A stretch of 64,000 nt of DNA. It comes from Saprospirales bacterium (GTDB taxonomy: Bacteria > Bacteroidota > Bacteroidia > Chitinophagales > Saprospiraceae). The notes beneath the pieces were generated by a model. That model made no database searches, was not told the origin of the DNA, and saw only the letters and a program-made list of their open reading frames with translations. Location of the stretch: NCBI GenBank assembly GCA_016703765.1, contig JADJBL010000020.1, forward strand, positions 45,631 to 109,630, given 5' to 3'. Below, one piece after another: positions 17,683-26,051 of the stretch. Both the position numbers and the translations under genes were made by a program. Within the stretch, counting starts at the first letter, position 1; each line of letters begins with the position of its first letter.

Positions 17683-17808
17683 AAATAATCAGGTAAGTAC
17701 ACGGCCTCAGGCCGTGTACTTACAAAAACTCTCTTAACTATAAGTTTATAAATAATCAGGTAATGACACGGCCGCAGGCCGTGTCATTATAAAAACTCTC
17801 TTAACTAT
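17683..17808. repeat. Tandem pair of REP-like hairpins with compensatory stem changes
   Basis: Two copies of a 67-bp unit are present. Each starts AAATAATCAGGTAA, contains a long palindrome (17693-17723 and 17761-17789) with core ACACGGCC-N3-GGCCGTGT, and ends AAAAACTCTCTTAACTAT. The stems differ at paired positions (GT/AC in copy one, TG/CA in copy two), so pairing is preserved. They could end transcription of the GH16 operon. Confidence 0.9.
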
Positions 17809-17826
17809 CTTTTTAGGTTGTTTGGC

Positions 17827-17855
17827 AACGCGGGGTGAACACTCCGCGTTTTTTT
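17827..17855 (+). terminator. Intrinsic terminator before the conflict cassette
   Basis: The stem AACGCGG/CCGCGTT (17827-17833 and 17844-17850), with further GTG/CAC pairing inside, is followed by a run of seven T from 17849. It lies 230 bp after the last GH16 gene and 40 bp before the next start, isolating the two operons. Confidence 0.75.
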
Positions 17856-17895
17856 GTTATTTTGCCTTGTTAAGGGACGAAGTTACAAAAACTCC

Positions 17896-18987
17896 ATGCC
17901 GACACCCCTGCTCAAGGATATCGAAAATTCGCTCCTTTCCGGAGAAACAAAAATGGCTCTGGAAGACCTGCTGGAGTGGGTGCGCGCTCATTTGCCGGAA
18001 AAGGAAAACGAGGTGATGAGCACCCTGGGTCGTTTCAACAAAGCGGTCCGCGACCGCAACCGCAACGACATCACAGAGGATTTTTACCAGACGGAATACA
18101 CCAAGATCATTCTGGTGACTCAGGATATTTTGTCGATCTGCCGACACTCGGGCGCTCCTTCGGAAGGAGGCGCGGTATTGCATTTGCACCATAAACACAC
18201 CTGCGACCGCGTGCCGCAGAACGACGATTATCAAAAATTCTCCCTCGAAGCCAGCGCCGGGAAGGCTCGTTTTTATTATCTGTACGGAGATGAGCAGCAG
18301 TCGCACGAGGGCTTTTTTCGCCGCATTTGCTACGAACTGGAGGGCCGCTTGTTCGACTACCTCCACACCGGAATGCAGGCCTCCTGCAAGGTCGTGACGG
18401 CCGAATTGACCTTCGACTTTTCGCAAGATCCCACCATCTACCGGATGAACGTACTCAAAAGCCTGCTCGCGGGCCTGGGCGTGCCGGTCAACGAACTGGA
18501 GCCGCTCCTGGAGCGGAATCTCTTGTATCTCTACGAAAAAAGCCCCCTGCTCCGCGACCTGGGGCCGAAGGATTTTGTCTGCGTACTGATTCAGATCGGG
18601 CAGTGGGACTGGCATCCACAGCTGACCCCCGAGGCGGCGAAATGGTTTATCTACGAATTTTGCAAAGGCGAGATCCCGGCCGAAAGCCCGAGATTCCTGT
18701 TCTTCCTCGGGGTGGAATTCGATGGTACGGACGACACGGTGCGAAAGGAAGTTCAGGCTGCCGTAGACGCCGGCCAGGAGCTCAAACCCCTGCCCGAACT
18801 CGGCATGGTGCAATTGAACGACGTGGGCCGCTGGCTGGGGAAATACAAGATACTGGCCCAAACCTCCACGGAGCAAAGGCATCTGTTGCAGGAGCACTTT
18901 GCCGACAACCGCGAATTCTACATGGAGGAAGTGGAGCTACGCCTGGAAAAAATCATCACCGAATTCAATAACCGCCATACGCGATGA
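17896..18987 (+). CDS. EAD-iSTAND adaptor-like protein of a MoxR/vWA conflict cassette
   Basis: A 363-residue cytosolic protein from ATG 17896; the upstream in-frame ATG at 17854 lies in the terminator T-run. Residues 1-85 are helical and match the pattern of effector-associated domain 11 (LLKDIENSLLSGETKMALEDLLEWV, then NEVMSTLGRFNKAVRDRNRNDI), which recruits partners by like-like contacts. The rest (about 95-330) resembles the inactive STAND domain: FYYLYGDEQQSHEGFFRRI stands where a P-loop would be, with no GK[ST], followed by LCVLIQIGQWDWH-like strands. It overlaps the MoxR gene by 4 bases (ATGA), implying coupled translation. The domain calls come from memory of these families, not a search. 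Confidence 0.65.
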   Translation: MPTPLLKDIENSLLSGETKMALEDLLEWVRAHLPEKENEVMSTLGRFNKAVRDRNRNDITEDFYQTEYTKIILVTQDILSICRHSGAPSEGGAVLHLHHKHTCDRVPQNDDYQKFSLEASAGKARFYYLYGDEQQSHEGFFRRICYELEGRLFDYLHTGMQASCKVVTAELTFDFSQDPTIYRMNVLKSLLAGLGVPVNELEPLLERNLLYLYEKSPLLRDLGPKDFVCVLIQIGQWDWHPQLTPEAAKWFIYEFCKGEIPAESPRFLFFLGVEFDGTDDTVRKEVQAAVDAGQELKPLPELGMVQLNDVGRWLGKYKILAQTSTEQRHLLQEHFADNREFYMEEVELRLEKIITEFNNRHTR

Positions 18988-19934
18988 AAATCAATGTGCT
19001 CAAACCGGTCGTCAAGGCCTTTGACCCCGAAACCTACGTCCTGGACGAAGAACTGAAAAACGCCGTGGAGGTCGCCATCGCCCTCAACCAGCCCATCCTG
19101 CTCACCGGCGAGCCCGGCACGGGCAAAACCCGCCTGGCCGACAAGGTGGCCCACGAGCTGGCCAAAGACCCCTCCCAGGCGCGGTTTCATAACAAGCCCC
19201 TGGCCTTTTTTACCAAAACCACCTCGGCTGCCCGCGATCTATTTTACACCTACGACGCCCTCGGACATTTTCAGGCCGCGAATATCAAGCGGGAGGAAAC
19301 CCACAAAGCCCCCAAAACCGCCGATTTTATCGACTTGCAGGCCCTCGGGCTGGCGATCGCAAAATCCAATCCGGCCAACCTGGACCGCAGCAAATTCAAG
19401 ACACTGGTAGGGGAGGAGGCTTCCAGTTCCGTAGTCCTGATCGACGAGATCGACAAAGCGCCCCGGGATTTTACCAACGACCTGCTCAACGAGATCGAGC
19501 GCTACGAATTTTTTCTCAAGGAGGAGGATAATTACCCCATCCGCCGCGGCGAGGAACAACGCATCGTGGTGATCATGACCTCCAATTCCGAGAAAAACCT
19601 GCCCGACGCCTTCCTGCGCCGCTGCGTGTTTTACCACATTCCCTTTCCCACGCCCGAAAAGCTGCTCCAGATCGCAAAAGCCCAGTTGGGCGAAAGCTCG
19701 CCTTTCACCGACCAACTGCTCAAGGATTTGATCGGCCGTTTCGGGGAGGTGCGTGCCAAAGCCATGAGAAAACCCCCCGCCACGGCCGAGCTCATCGGTT
19801 GGCTGCGCATCCTGGAGCTCCAGGGCATCCTCGAAGGCGACGCCAAAAAACAGCAAAAAGCCCTTCGCGACAACCTGTCGATCCTCGTCAAGACGAAGGA
19901 GGATATGGATGCGGTAAAAGCGATCTTTAGCTGA
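18984..19934 (+). CDS. MoxR-type AAA+ ATPase
   Basis: A 316-residue AAA+ protein. Walker A is GEPGTGKT (G42-T49), Walker B is VVLIDEIDKAP (about 151-161), sensor 1 is VIMTSNSEKNLPDAFLRRC, and a short helical lid domain follows. This size and the FLRRC signature fit MoxR-clade ATPases, which act as chaperones on vWA-domain partners. The next gene carries a vWA-like domain and the previous one an adaptor, giving the classic three-part arrangement. The start overlaps the preceding stop by 4 bases. A 26-bp stem repeat begins 17 bases after its stop. Confidence 0.92.
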   Translation: MKINVLKPVVKAFDPETYVLDEELKNAVEVAIALNQPILLTGEPGTGKTRLADKVAHELAKDPSQARFHNKPLAFFTKTTSAARDLFYTYDALGHFQAANIKREETHKAPKTADFIDLQALGLAIAKSNPANLDRSKFKTLVGEEASSSVVLIDEIDKAPRDFTNDLLNEIERYEFFLKEEDNYPIRRGEEQRIVVIMTSNSEKNLPDAFLRRCVFYHIPFPTPEKLLQIAKAQLGESSPFTDQLLKDLIGRFGEVRAKAMRKPPATAELIGWLRILELQGILEGDAKKQQKALRDNLSILVKTKEDMDAVKAIFS

Positions 19935-19950
19935 GGGATTTTAAATGTTG

Positions 19951-20026
19951 AGTTTTTAATTTTTAGTTTTTAGTTGTCCTCAACCAAAAACTAAAAATTA
20001 AAAACTAAAAACTAAAAACTAAAAAC
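19951..20026. repeat. AACTAAA-type long inverted repeat intruding into the conflict operon
   Basis: 26-base arms (19951-19976 and 19981-20006) with one mismatch and a TCCT loop form a very stable AT hairpin, followed by further AACTAAA units to about 20026. The downstream gene's recognisable coding begins immediately after it, with no start codon in between, so the array may have replaced the original 5' end. Confidence 0.9.
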
Positions 20027-20127
20027 AATATAACCCCGAAGCTCCCCATATCACCCTTCCCCTCGAAACACTGCTTAGCGCCCTGAGCCTGGCCGGTTTC
20101 TCCATTTCCCCCCTGGAGCGGCAGCAA

Positions 20128-23100
20128 ATGCTGCACGTGCTCGCGGGTCCGGCGAAGCTCTACCTCGACCAGCCCGAGCGCCTGAAATACCTCCTTGCGC
20201 CGGTGATCTGCCGCAACGCAGCCGAGCAGGAGCGGTTTTACGAGGTGTTTGACCGGTATTATGGAGAGGTGCAGGGAGCAGGGAGCAGGGAGCAGGGCGC
20301 CGAACCCTCAAAAAAAACCTTCACCCTTCACCGTTCACCCTTCACGTGGTTGATTGGGATCCTGTTGCTCGGGTTGTTGGCTTATTGGGTTGTTGGGTTG
20401 TTGAGGCCCGAAGGACCAACCCATCTATATTTCGGCCACGAGGAATCGGTCATTCTTGGAGATACCTTTCGGGCGGGAAACTCCTCTGAAAATCTGGATA
20501 CGAGTGAGTACGACCTGAAATGGGTTTTGCTGGGCATGGATTCTACCCGTAACCAGTTCGTCATTGCCGTCGATTCTTCTAACCGGTACAATTTCGAGGC
20601 TGTCATCGATACGGTGGGCGAGGTCCCTGTTATCGACATTTTATTGATCGGAAAAAACCGGGAAACAGGCGATACCATGTCTATCAGCTCCTGGGTTAGG
20701 GTGGAATGTGCGAACCCACCTGAAATACAAGAGATCGTGGCCCCCACAGAAGCCGATCCGGGCAAAGAAATCCGATTTTCCATTGCCGGTACCCCCGACA
20801 ATACGCTCCGCTACCGTTGGCTGATCGGGCCTTCCGATACCCTTCAAGGGCCTCGGGTGACTTATACTTTCCAAAATCAGGGGCCCCAGACGGTGACCCT
20901 GATCATCGACCGGCCCGGGACAATGGGATACTGCCAGGTGGAGTCTTCCCACTCCATCCAGATCGGCCGGCAGAGAGTATCGCTGGATATTTTGCCCCTG
21001 CTCAAGGCGCCGCCGGAGCCCCACCTGGAATTCGCCATCGGGACCTGGCTGCTGCTCGGGCTCCTGGGCCTGGGCGCCCTGATCTTCTGGCTCAAATGGT
21101 TCGGCCGAAAGTCATTACCAAGCGACGAGTCACCAGTCACCAGTCACCAGTCACCCCGATTCGCAGCCCTCGACCTCGGCCCTTATTTCATCCCCTTCCG
21201 CAACCGCTCCGCCCTCATTCATCCCTCGAAAGAGCCCATGCGGCTGGCCGACGTCCTTCGCCGCAGGCAGGAAGGCCTGCGTCTGGAAGTGGATGTGCCC
21301 GCTTCGGTGAATGCCACGATCCGCAAAGGAGGCTTTCCGGTGCTGAAGGAGCGGTACAATTCCCAGCCCACCGACTACCTGTTCCTGGTCGACGAGCAAT
21401 CGCCCAACAGCCATCAGGCGCGGCTGTTTCACTATCTGGTGGGGATGCTCCGGCAGCGCGACGTGCATCTGGAGGTATTCTTCTTCAAGAGCGAGCCGTC
21501 GAGGGTTTGGAACGCAGATTTTCCGCAGGGCATGGCCCTGGAGCAGTTGCATAGAATACTCCCGGTGCACCGCCTGGTGGTGTTGGGGGAGGGATACGGC
21601 ATGCTGGATCCCCACAGCGTGGGCAAGCACGAGGTGCGCGGCGGGTTAAGCGCCGCCCTGCGGGGATGGCGCCAACGCATGTTGCTCACGCCGGCGCCCC
21701 CGCGGGCATGGGGTTTTCAGGAGGCGGCCTTACAGCAGCTTTTTGTGCTTTTCCCTGCAGACTTGCAGGGGATGGCCCAGGCAGCAGGCTATTTCGAATC
21801 CGACCTCGACAGCTCCGACCTGCCGCTCACTTTCAATGGCTGGAAAGAGCAGCTCGAAGCCCCCAGACAGGATCCCGATCCGCAATTCCGTCGTTGGCGG
21901 GCCGCAGGCGAACACCGGGATTACCTCAAAGACTATCCGGAACTGTTCCGCTGGCTCTGCGCCATCGCCGTTTACCCGAAACCCAACTGGGACCTGACGC
22001 TGGCGATTGGAGAGGCCATGGGCATCCATTTTACCTACGACGACCTGCTTCTGCTCTCCCGCATCCCCTGGTTGCAGAGCGGCGACCTGCATCCCCGGCT
22101 CCGGGAGGAGCTGTTGGAATACGCATCCGAGGAGGATGAAAAACTCGCCCGTGCAGCCGTCCGACAGGAGCTTTCCGCGGTGGCCGAGGCCACGAGCCGC
22201 GGCGCCGCCAATCAGGAGTTGCAGGTGCACCTGGCCATCCAGGACTTTGCCCTCGAGCCCGAAAACCCCGAATTTCGCGACACCATCCGGCAACTGCTCG
22301 CCCAAGGCCTCCTTAGCCGCAAACAGGAATCCGAACTCGATCAGGTGGTGCAGCGAAACAGCGCCCCCATTGCCCAGCAAAGCAATATCAGCCAATTCAT
22401 CCAGCAAAAACAACCCGGCATAAGGGAATTCTTGAAAGACCAGTCACCAGTCACCAGTCACCAGTCACAAAAAATCTGGACCCCCGCTTTCAAATACGCC
22501 CTCGCCTGCTCCCTCCTCTTCCTCGTCCTCTTCCTCTCGATCTGGGCCATGGTCCAACAAAACACTTTGGAGAAAATCCTGCCCCTGCAGGGCGAGCCCA
22601 GCCATTATTTCCTGGTCAAGGAGAGCGTGTACATCGATAGTTCGGTGATTTACAACAATGAAGGGGTGGATACTTTTTATGCCAACCATGCAGAAGACAT
22701 GCTGCTGTTGGGCTTTCTTCCCTTTCAGGCGAGATACGGCGAAAACGCCGCCAACCTATTCAAAAAAGCTGCTGGGATGGCGCGAGCAGACAGCAACCTC
22801 CTAAAGCTCTATTACAACCTGGGCGTCCAAAACTATAAGGAATTCGAAAACGCCCCCAACGATACGACCTTAAGGGAGTCGCTCGGGAAATCGCAGGCCT
22901 GGTTTCAACAAGCCCTTCAACTACCCGACGCCCATCACGGCTTGGGGATCGTCCATTACTTTCTGGGCGACACGGCCGCCGCGCGAAAGAATTACCAAGA
23001 CCTCGTAGGACAAACCGATAGCCTCTTTTTCGACACCACCTCCATTTTCCCAAACCTGGAGACCCTGCTCTTCCCAAACCTGCCCCCCGAGATCCGGGAG

Positions 23101-24324
23101 GTCAAGATCAGCGAAGCCCGCGGCGGCGGCCTGGAGGTGTTCGTTACCTATTTCCCCAATGAGCGCCTGTACCCGCAACTCAGTATGGAAGCGCTGCCTC
23201 TGTTGGATAATGGAAAAGCCCCGCGCGGATTGACCCCTGCGGTGAAAGTTTTAAAAAAAGGAGAAACCGAAGCTCTCCTCCCAGTCACTAGTCACCAGTC
23301 ACCAGTCACCACAACCACGGTCCGCCTCCGCCTCCGCTCCACCGGCGGCTACGTGGTGGATGAAAAGACCGTGCCTTACGTGTACAACTGGCAGAAGAAG
23401 GTAGAGTCCTCGTCAAAAAAAGGACCGGAGCCCAGGGTCGATACGATCCCGCTGGAGCAGAAGCCGCCAATCGACTCGAAGACCGAACAAATCCTCGATC
23501 CAAACCCACAGGAATCCAAAGACCTGTTAAGTCAGAAGTCGAATAACCCTGGGCAGCAAAAGCCGGTTTATGAGCCGATCATCCCGGCGATGGTGCGGGT
23601 GGAAGGAGGGACGTTTAGGATGGGTTGCGATCCGAGGGATAAAAAAATGCAGAAGATTGGTTGTCCAGACAATTCTGAACCAGCTCACGAGGTCACTTTG
23701 TCTTCCTTTTCGATTGGAAAATACGAGGTGACGAATGAGGAGTTTGCAGTGTTTTTGAATGATAGGGGGAATCAGGTAGAAGGAGGTTCGGAATGGTATA
23801 ATGTTGGGTGCGGTATCGACCTGGTGGATGGGGTATTCCTTACCACGAGCAAGAACCATCCTGTGAGTTGTGTTACATGGTACGCCGCCAACGCCTACGC
23901 AAAATGGCTGAATGAAAAAATTCCCGGCGCCAAATACCGCCTGCCTACAGAGGCGGAGTGGGAGTATGCTGCCCGAGGCGGAAAAAGAGGGTGGAAGGAT
24001 AATTACTTGTATTCGGGAAGCGATAATTTGGATGAGGTCGGCTGGTATGATGGGGTTTCGGCTCTGGAAACCAAGCCGGTTGGTGGAAAAAAGGCCAATC
24101 AATTGGGTATTCACGATATGAGCGGAAATGTCAGCGAGTTTTGCGCGGATTGGTATGGGCCTTTCGATGCAAAACCTCAAAGGAATCCTAAAGGTCCAGC
24201 TTCGGGAACTACAAAGGTTGGACGCGGTAATTCCTGGCTGACTACTGAAGGCTTAATAAACCGGTCCACTAAAGATCCCAAGGATTCCAGCGGGAGCACG
24301 GGTTTCCGCCTCTGCCAAGATTGA
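20128..24324 (+). CDS. Giant membrane protein: PKD-like, vWA-like, TPR-like and FGE-fold domains
   Basis: At least 1398 residues counted from ATG 20128, although domain-like coding (LPLETLLSALSLAGFSISPLERQQ) begins near 20059 without ATG, GTG or TTG. Order: N-terminal helical region as seen before vWA domains; TM1 (about 72-92); PKD-like sandwich (about 95-290); TM2 (about 303-326); degenerate vWA-like domain (about 360-600; YLFLVDEQSPNS with D422, S425, S428 in place of a proper DxSxS site) and a helical extension to about 770; TM3 (788-810); TPR-like region (about 820-980); formylglycine-generating-enzyme fold (about 1150-1398). It is probably the partner or output of the MoxR ATPase. The FGE fold lacks the usual C-terminal catalytic cysteines. 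Three coding AGTCACC arrays mark domain boundaries. Confidence 0.75.
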   Translation: MLHVLAGPAKLYLDQPERLKYLLAPVICRNAAEQERFYEVFDRYYGEVQGAGSREQGAEPSKKTFTLHRSPFTWLIGILLLGLLAYWVVGLLRPEGPTHLYFGHEESVILGDTFRAGNSSENLDTSEYDLKWVLLGMDSTRNQFVIAVDSSNRYNFEAVIDTVGEVPVIDILLIGKNRETGDTMSISSWVRVECANPPEIQEIVAPTEADPGKEIRFSIAGTPDNTLRYRWLIGPSDTLQGPRVTYTFQNQGPQTVTLIIDRPGTMGYCQVESSHSIQIGRQRVSLDILPLLKAPPEPHLEFAIGTWLLLGLLGLGALIFWLKWFGRKSLPSDESPVTSHQSPRFAALDLGPYFIPFRNRSALIHPSKEPMRLADVLRRRQEGLRLEVDVPASVNATIRKGGFPVLKERYNSQPTDYLFLVDEQSPNSHQARLFHYLVGMLRQRDVHLEVFFFKSEPSRVWNADFPQGMALEQLHRILPVHRLVVLGEGYGMLDPHSVGKHEVRGGLSAALRGWRQRMLLTPAPPRAWGFQEAALQQLFVLFPADLQGMAQAAGYFESDLDSSDLPLTFNGWKEQLEAPRQDPDPQFRRWRAAGEHRDYLKDYPELFRWLCAIAVYPKPNWDLTLAIGEAMGIHFTYDDLLLLSRIPWLQSGDLHPRLREELLEYASEEDEKLARAAVRQELSAVAEATSRGAANQELQVHLAIQDFALEPENPEFRDTIRQLLAQGLLSRKQESELDQVVQRNSAPIAQQSNISQFIQQKQPGIREFLKDQSPVTSHQSQKIWTPAFKYALACSLLFLVLFLSIWAMVQQNTLEKILPLQGEPSHYFLVKESVYIDSSVIYNNEGVDTFYANHAEDMLLLGFLPFQARYGENAANLFKKAAGMARADSNLLKLYYNLGVQNYKEFENAPNDTTLRESLGKSQAWFQQALQLPDAHHGLGIVHYFLGDTAAARKNYQDLVGQTDSLFFDTTSIFPNLETLLFPNLPPEIREVKISEARGGGLEVFVTYFPNERLYPQLSMEALPLLDNGKAPRGLTPAVKVLKKGETEALLPVTSHQSPVTTTTVRLRLRSTGGYVVDEKTVPYVYNWQKKVESSSKKGPEPRVDTIPLEQKPPIDSKTEQILDPNPQESKDLLSQKSNNPGQQKPVYEPIIPAMVRVEGGTFRMGCDPRDKKMQKIGCPDNSEPAHEVTLSSFSIGKYEVTNEEFAVFLNDRGNQVEGGSEWYNVGCGIDLVDGVFLTTSKNHPVSCVTWYAANAYAKWLNEKIPGAKYRLPTEAEWEYAARGGKRGWKDNYLYSGSDNLDEVGWYDGVSALETKPVGGKKANQLGIHDMSGNVSEFCADWYGPFDAKPQRNPKGPASGTTKVGRGNSWLTTEGLINRSTKDPKDSSGSTGFRLCQD
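20271..20402. repeat. Three short coding tandem arrays forming linker and TM1
   Basis: Within the giant gene lie four CAGGGAG heptamers (about 20272-20299), about three TCACCCT heptamers (20321-20346) and octamers GGGTTGTT (20371-20402). They encode the acidic linker, the HRSPFT stretch and much of the first membrane helix. Confidence 0.85.
21128..21155. repeat. AGTCACC heptamer array 1 (coding)
   Basis: Four perfect 7-base units encode an ESPVTSHQSP-type linker between TM2 and the vWA-like domain. Confidence 0.95.
22442..22468. repeat. AGTCACC heptamer array 2 (coding)
   Basis: Just under four units, read in the same codon phase as array 1 (QSPVTSHQSQ), between the vWA-like helical extension and TM3. 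Confidence 0.95.
23283..23310. repeat. AGTCACC heptamer array 3 (coding)
   Basis: Four units (the first is AGTCACT) encode PVTSHQSPVT in the linker between the TPR-like and FGE-fold regions. Confidence 0.95.
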
Positions 24325-24326
24325 AA

Positions 24327-24425
24327 TTTGTCTGAATCAGAATTCACAGAATGATAGAATTTTCAGAATTATCTCCTGCCTCATTCTGGAAATTCTCTAA
24401 TCGTGAAAATTCTGATTCAGACAAA
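24327..24425. repeat. TTTGTCTGAATCAG-type inverted repeat
   Basis: Perfect 18-base arms (24327-24344 and 24408-24425) enclose a region with further GAATT-rich imperfect pairs. A partial relative occurs at 55847-55919. It fills the gap between the giant gene and the delta-60 gene. Confidence 0.85.
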
Positions 24426-24476
24426 AAAAATAATGATGTTCATAGCTTCTTTTAAGGAAACCTAAAACAAAGCCTT

Positions 24477-26051
24477 ATGGATTTCCGCATCCCCAGCTCC
24501 GTCCTCGCCGTTTCTCTCTTTTCCCTTTCCCTACAGGCTCAATCCGGTTTTCCCGACCCCACGTTCGGCAATAACGGGGTGGTCATCAGCTCCACCAGCG
24601 TCGGCTACGACTCGGGCTACAGCATAGCCGTGCAGCCCGACGGAAAGATCCTCGTTTCGGGCGAAAGCCAGAACGGAACCGTCGAAGGGGACTACAACAT
24701 CCTGCTCCTGCGCTACAATCCGGACGGAAGTCTCGACACGGGCTTCGGGAGTGGTGGCATCGTCATCCGGCCGGTGAGCACTTACTGGGACCTCAGCGGC
24801 TCGGTGCTCGTGCAACCCGATGGAAAAATTGTGGTGGGCGGCAACGGTTGGACCGGGGCGACCTTCGATTTTGTCGCCCTGCGATACAACGCCGACGGGA
24901 CGCCCGACAACTCCTTCGGCTCCGGAGGCATGGCTTTTTTTCCGGTCGGACCGTCCCAGGATAACGCCTGGGATTGCGCCCTCCAAACTGATGGCAAAAT
25001 CCTGCTGACCGGTCCGGTACACAATGGCGCCAACTACGACTTCGGCCTGGCGCGGCTGAATCCCGACGGGAGCCTGGATGCCGGGTTCGGCAGCGGTGGT
25101 AAGGTCGTCACCCCTTTTGGGCCGGGCGATGATTTTTCGTGGTCCAGCGCCGTGCAGTCCGACGGAAAAATCCTGACCACCGGCCGCAGCAGCGGGGGCG
25201 GGCCCTCGGTGGTAGCCCTTGCTCGGTACTACCCAAACGGCACGCTCGACGATACCTTCGGTTCCGGCGGAAAAGTGACTACCTCCATCGGCGGCGTGGC
25301 CGACCGGGGCCGGATCGTGCTGGTCCAGGCGGACGGCAAGATCGTGGTGGGCGGGCAGAGCACGATCGGGGCATCCGACGATTTTCTGGTATTGCGCTAC
25401 AATGCCGACGGCAGCCCCGACCCCTCCTTCGGCGCCAATGGAGTAGTGACGACGCCGGTGGGTACGGGAGAGGATGTTTTGTGGGACCTCATCCTTCAGC
25501 CAAATGGGAAGATCATAGCCGCAGGATACGGCATCAGCCCTATTTCGGGATATGACTTTGCGCTGGTCCGATACAACGCCAACGGCAGTCTCGACCCCAC
25601 ATTCGGGGTGAATGGCATTTCGTTTATGCCCGTAAGTATAGGCAGCGATTTCGGCATCTCTGCGGCCTTACAAAGCGATGGAAAGATCGTTATGACCGGT
25701 GCGAGCGTCGGCGCGAGTTACGATGTGGCCGTCGCGAGGTTGCAAAACACCCTGACCGGGGTTCATTCACCCCAAGGGGAAGGGCAGGCTTTTTTTCTGA
25801 ATTGCTACCCCAATCCCTTCGACGAGTCCACGCAGATCAGCTTTCAAATCCCGCATTCCGAATGGGTGACGCTTGCGGTGTACGACCTGTGGGGCCGTCA
25901 GGTGGCTTCTTTGGCCGACGAGCGCCTCGCTCCGGGCTTTTACGAAAAGAGCTTTGAAGGGGAGGGACTGGCGCCGGGTATGTATGTGGTCCGCCTGAGG
26001 GCGGGCGGGGTAGAGGAGAGTAAGAAAATTATTTTGGTTTCCTCTCCTTAA
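24477..26051 (+). CDS. Delta-60 repeat protein with T9SS sorting domain
   Basis: A 524-residue secreted protein. After a signal peptide (about 1-22), residues 23-430 are made of about seven copies of the delta-60 repeat, each with ALQPDGKIL(V/T)xG, LxRYNxDGSLDxxFGxxG and a connecting strand, a beta-propeller-like unit of about 50 residues. The C-terminal 80 residues (from YPNPFDES) form a type A T9SS sorting domain. The function of delta-60 proteins is unknown; extracellular adhesion or binding is a guess. Its stop overlaps the stop of the convergent cyclase gene in the palindrome TTAA (26048-26051). Confidence 0.88.
   Translation: MDFRIPSSVLAVSLFSLSLQAQSGFPDPTFGNNGVVISSTSVGYDSGYSIAVQPDGKILVSGESQNGTVEGDYNILLLRYNPDGSLDTGFGSGGIVIRPVSTYWDLSGSVLVQPDGKIVVGGNGWTGATFDFVALRYNADGTPDNSFGSGGMAFFPVGPSQDNAWDCALQTDGKILLTGPVHNGANYDFGLARLNPDGSLDAGFGSGGKVVTPFGPGDDFSWSSAVQSDGKILTTGRSSGGGPSVVALARYYPNGTLDDTFGSGGKVTTSIGGVADRGRIVLVQADGKIVVGGQSTIGASDDFLVLRYNADGSPDPSFGANGVVTTPVGTGEDVLWDLILQPNGKIIAAGYGISPISGYDFALVRYNANGSLDPTFGVNGISFMPVSIGSDFGISAALQSDGKIVMTGASVGASYDVAVARLQNTLTGVHSPQGEGQAFFLNCYPNPFDESTQISFQIPHSEWVTLAVYDLWGRQVASLADERLAPGFYEKSFEGEGLAPGMYVVRLRAGGVEESKKIILVSSP

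Noticed and set aside
23578..24324. Active sulfatase-maturing formylglycine-generating enzyme
   Set aside because: The paired cysteines after RGNSW are absent and no sulfatase gene is in the window.
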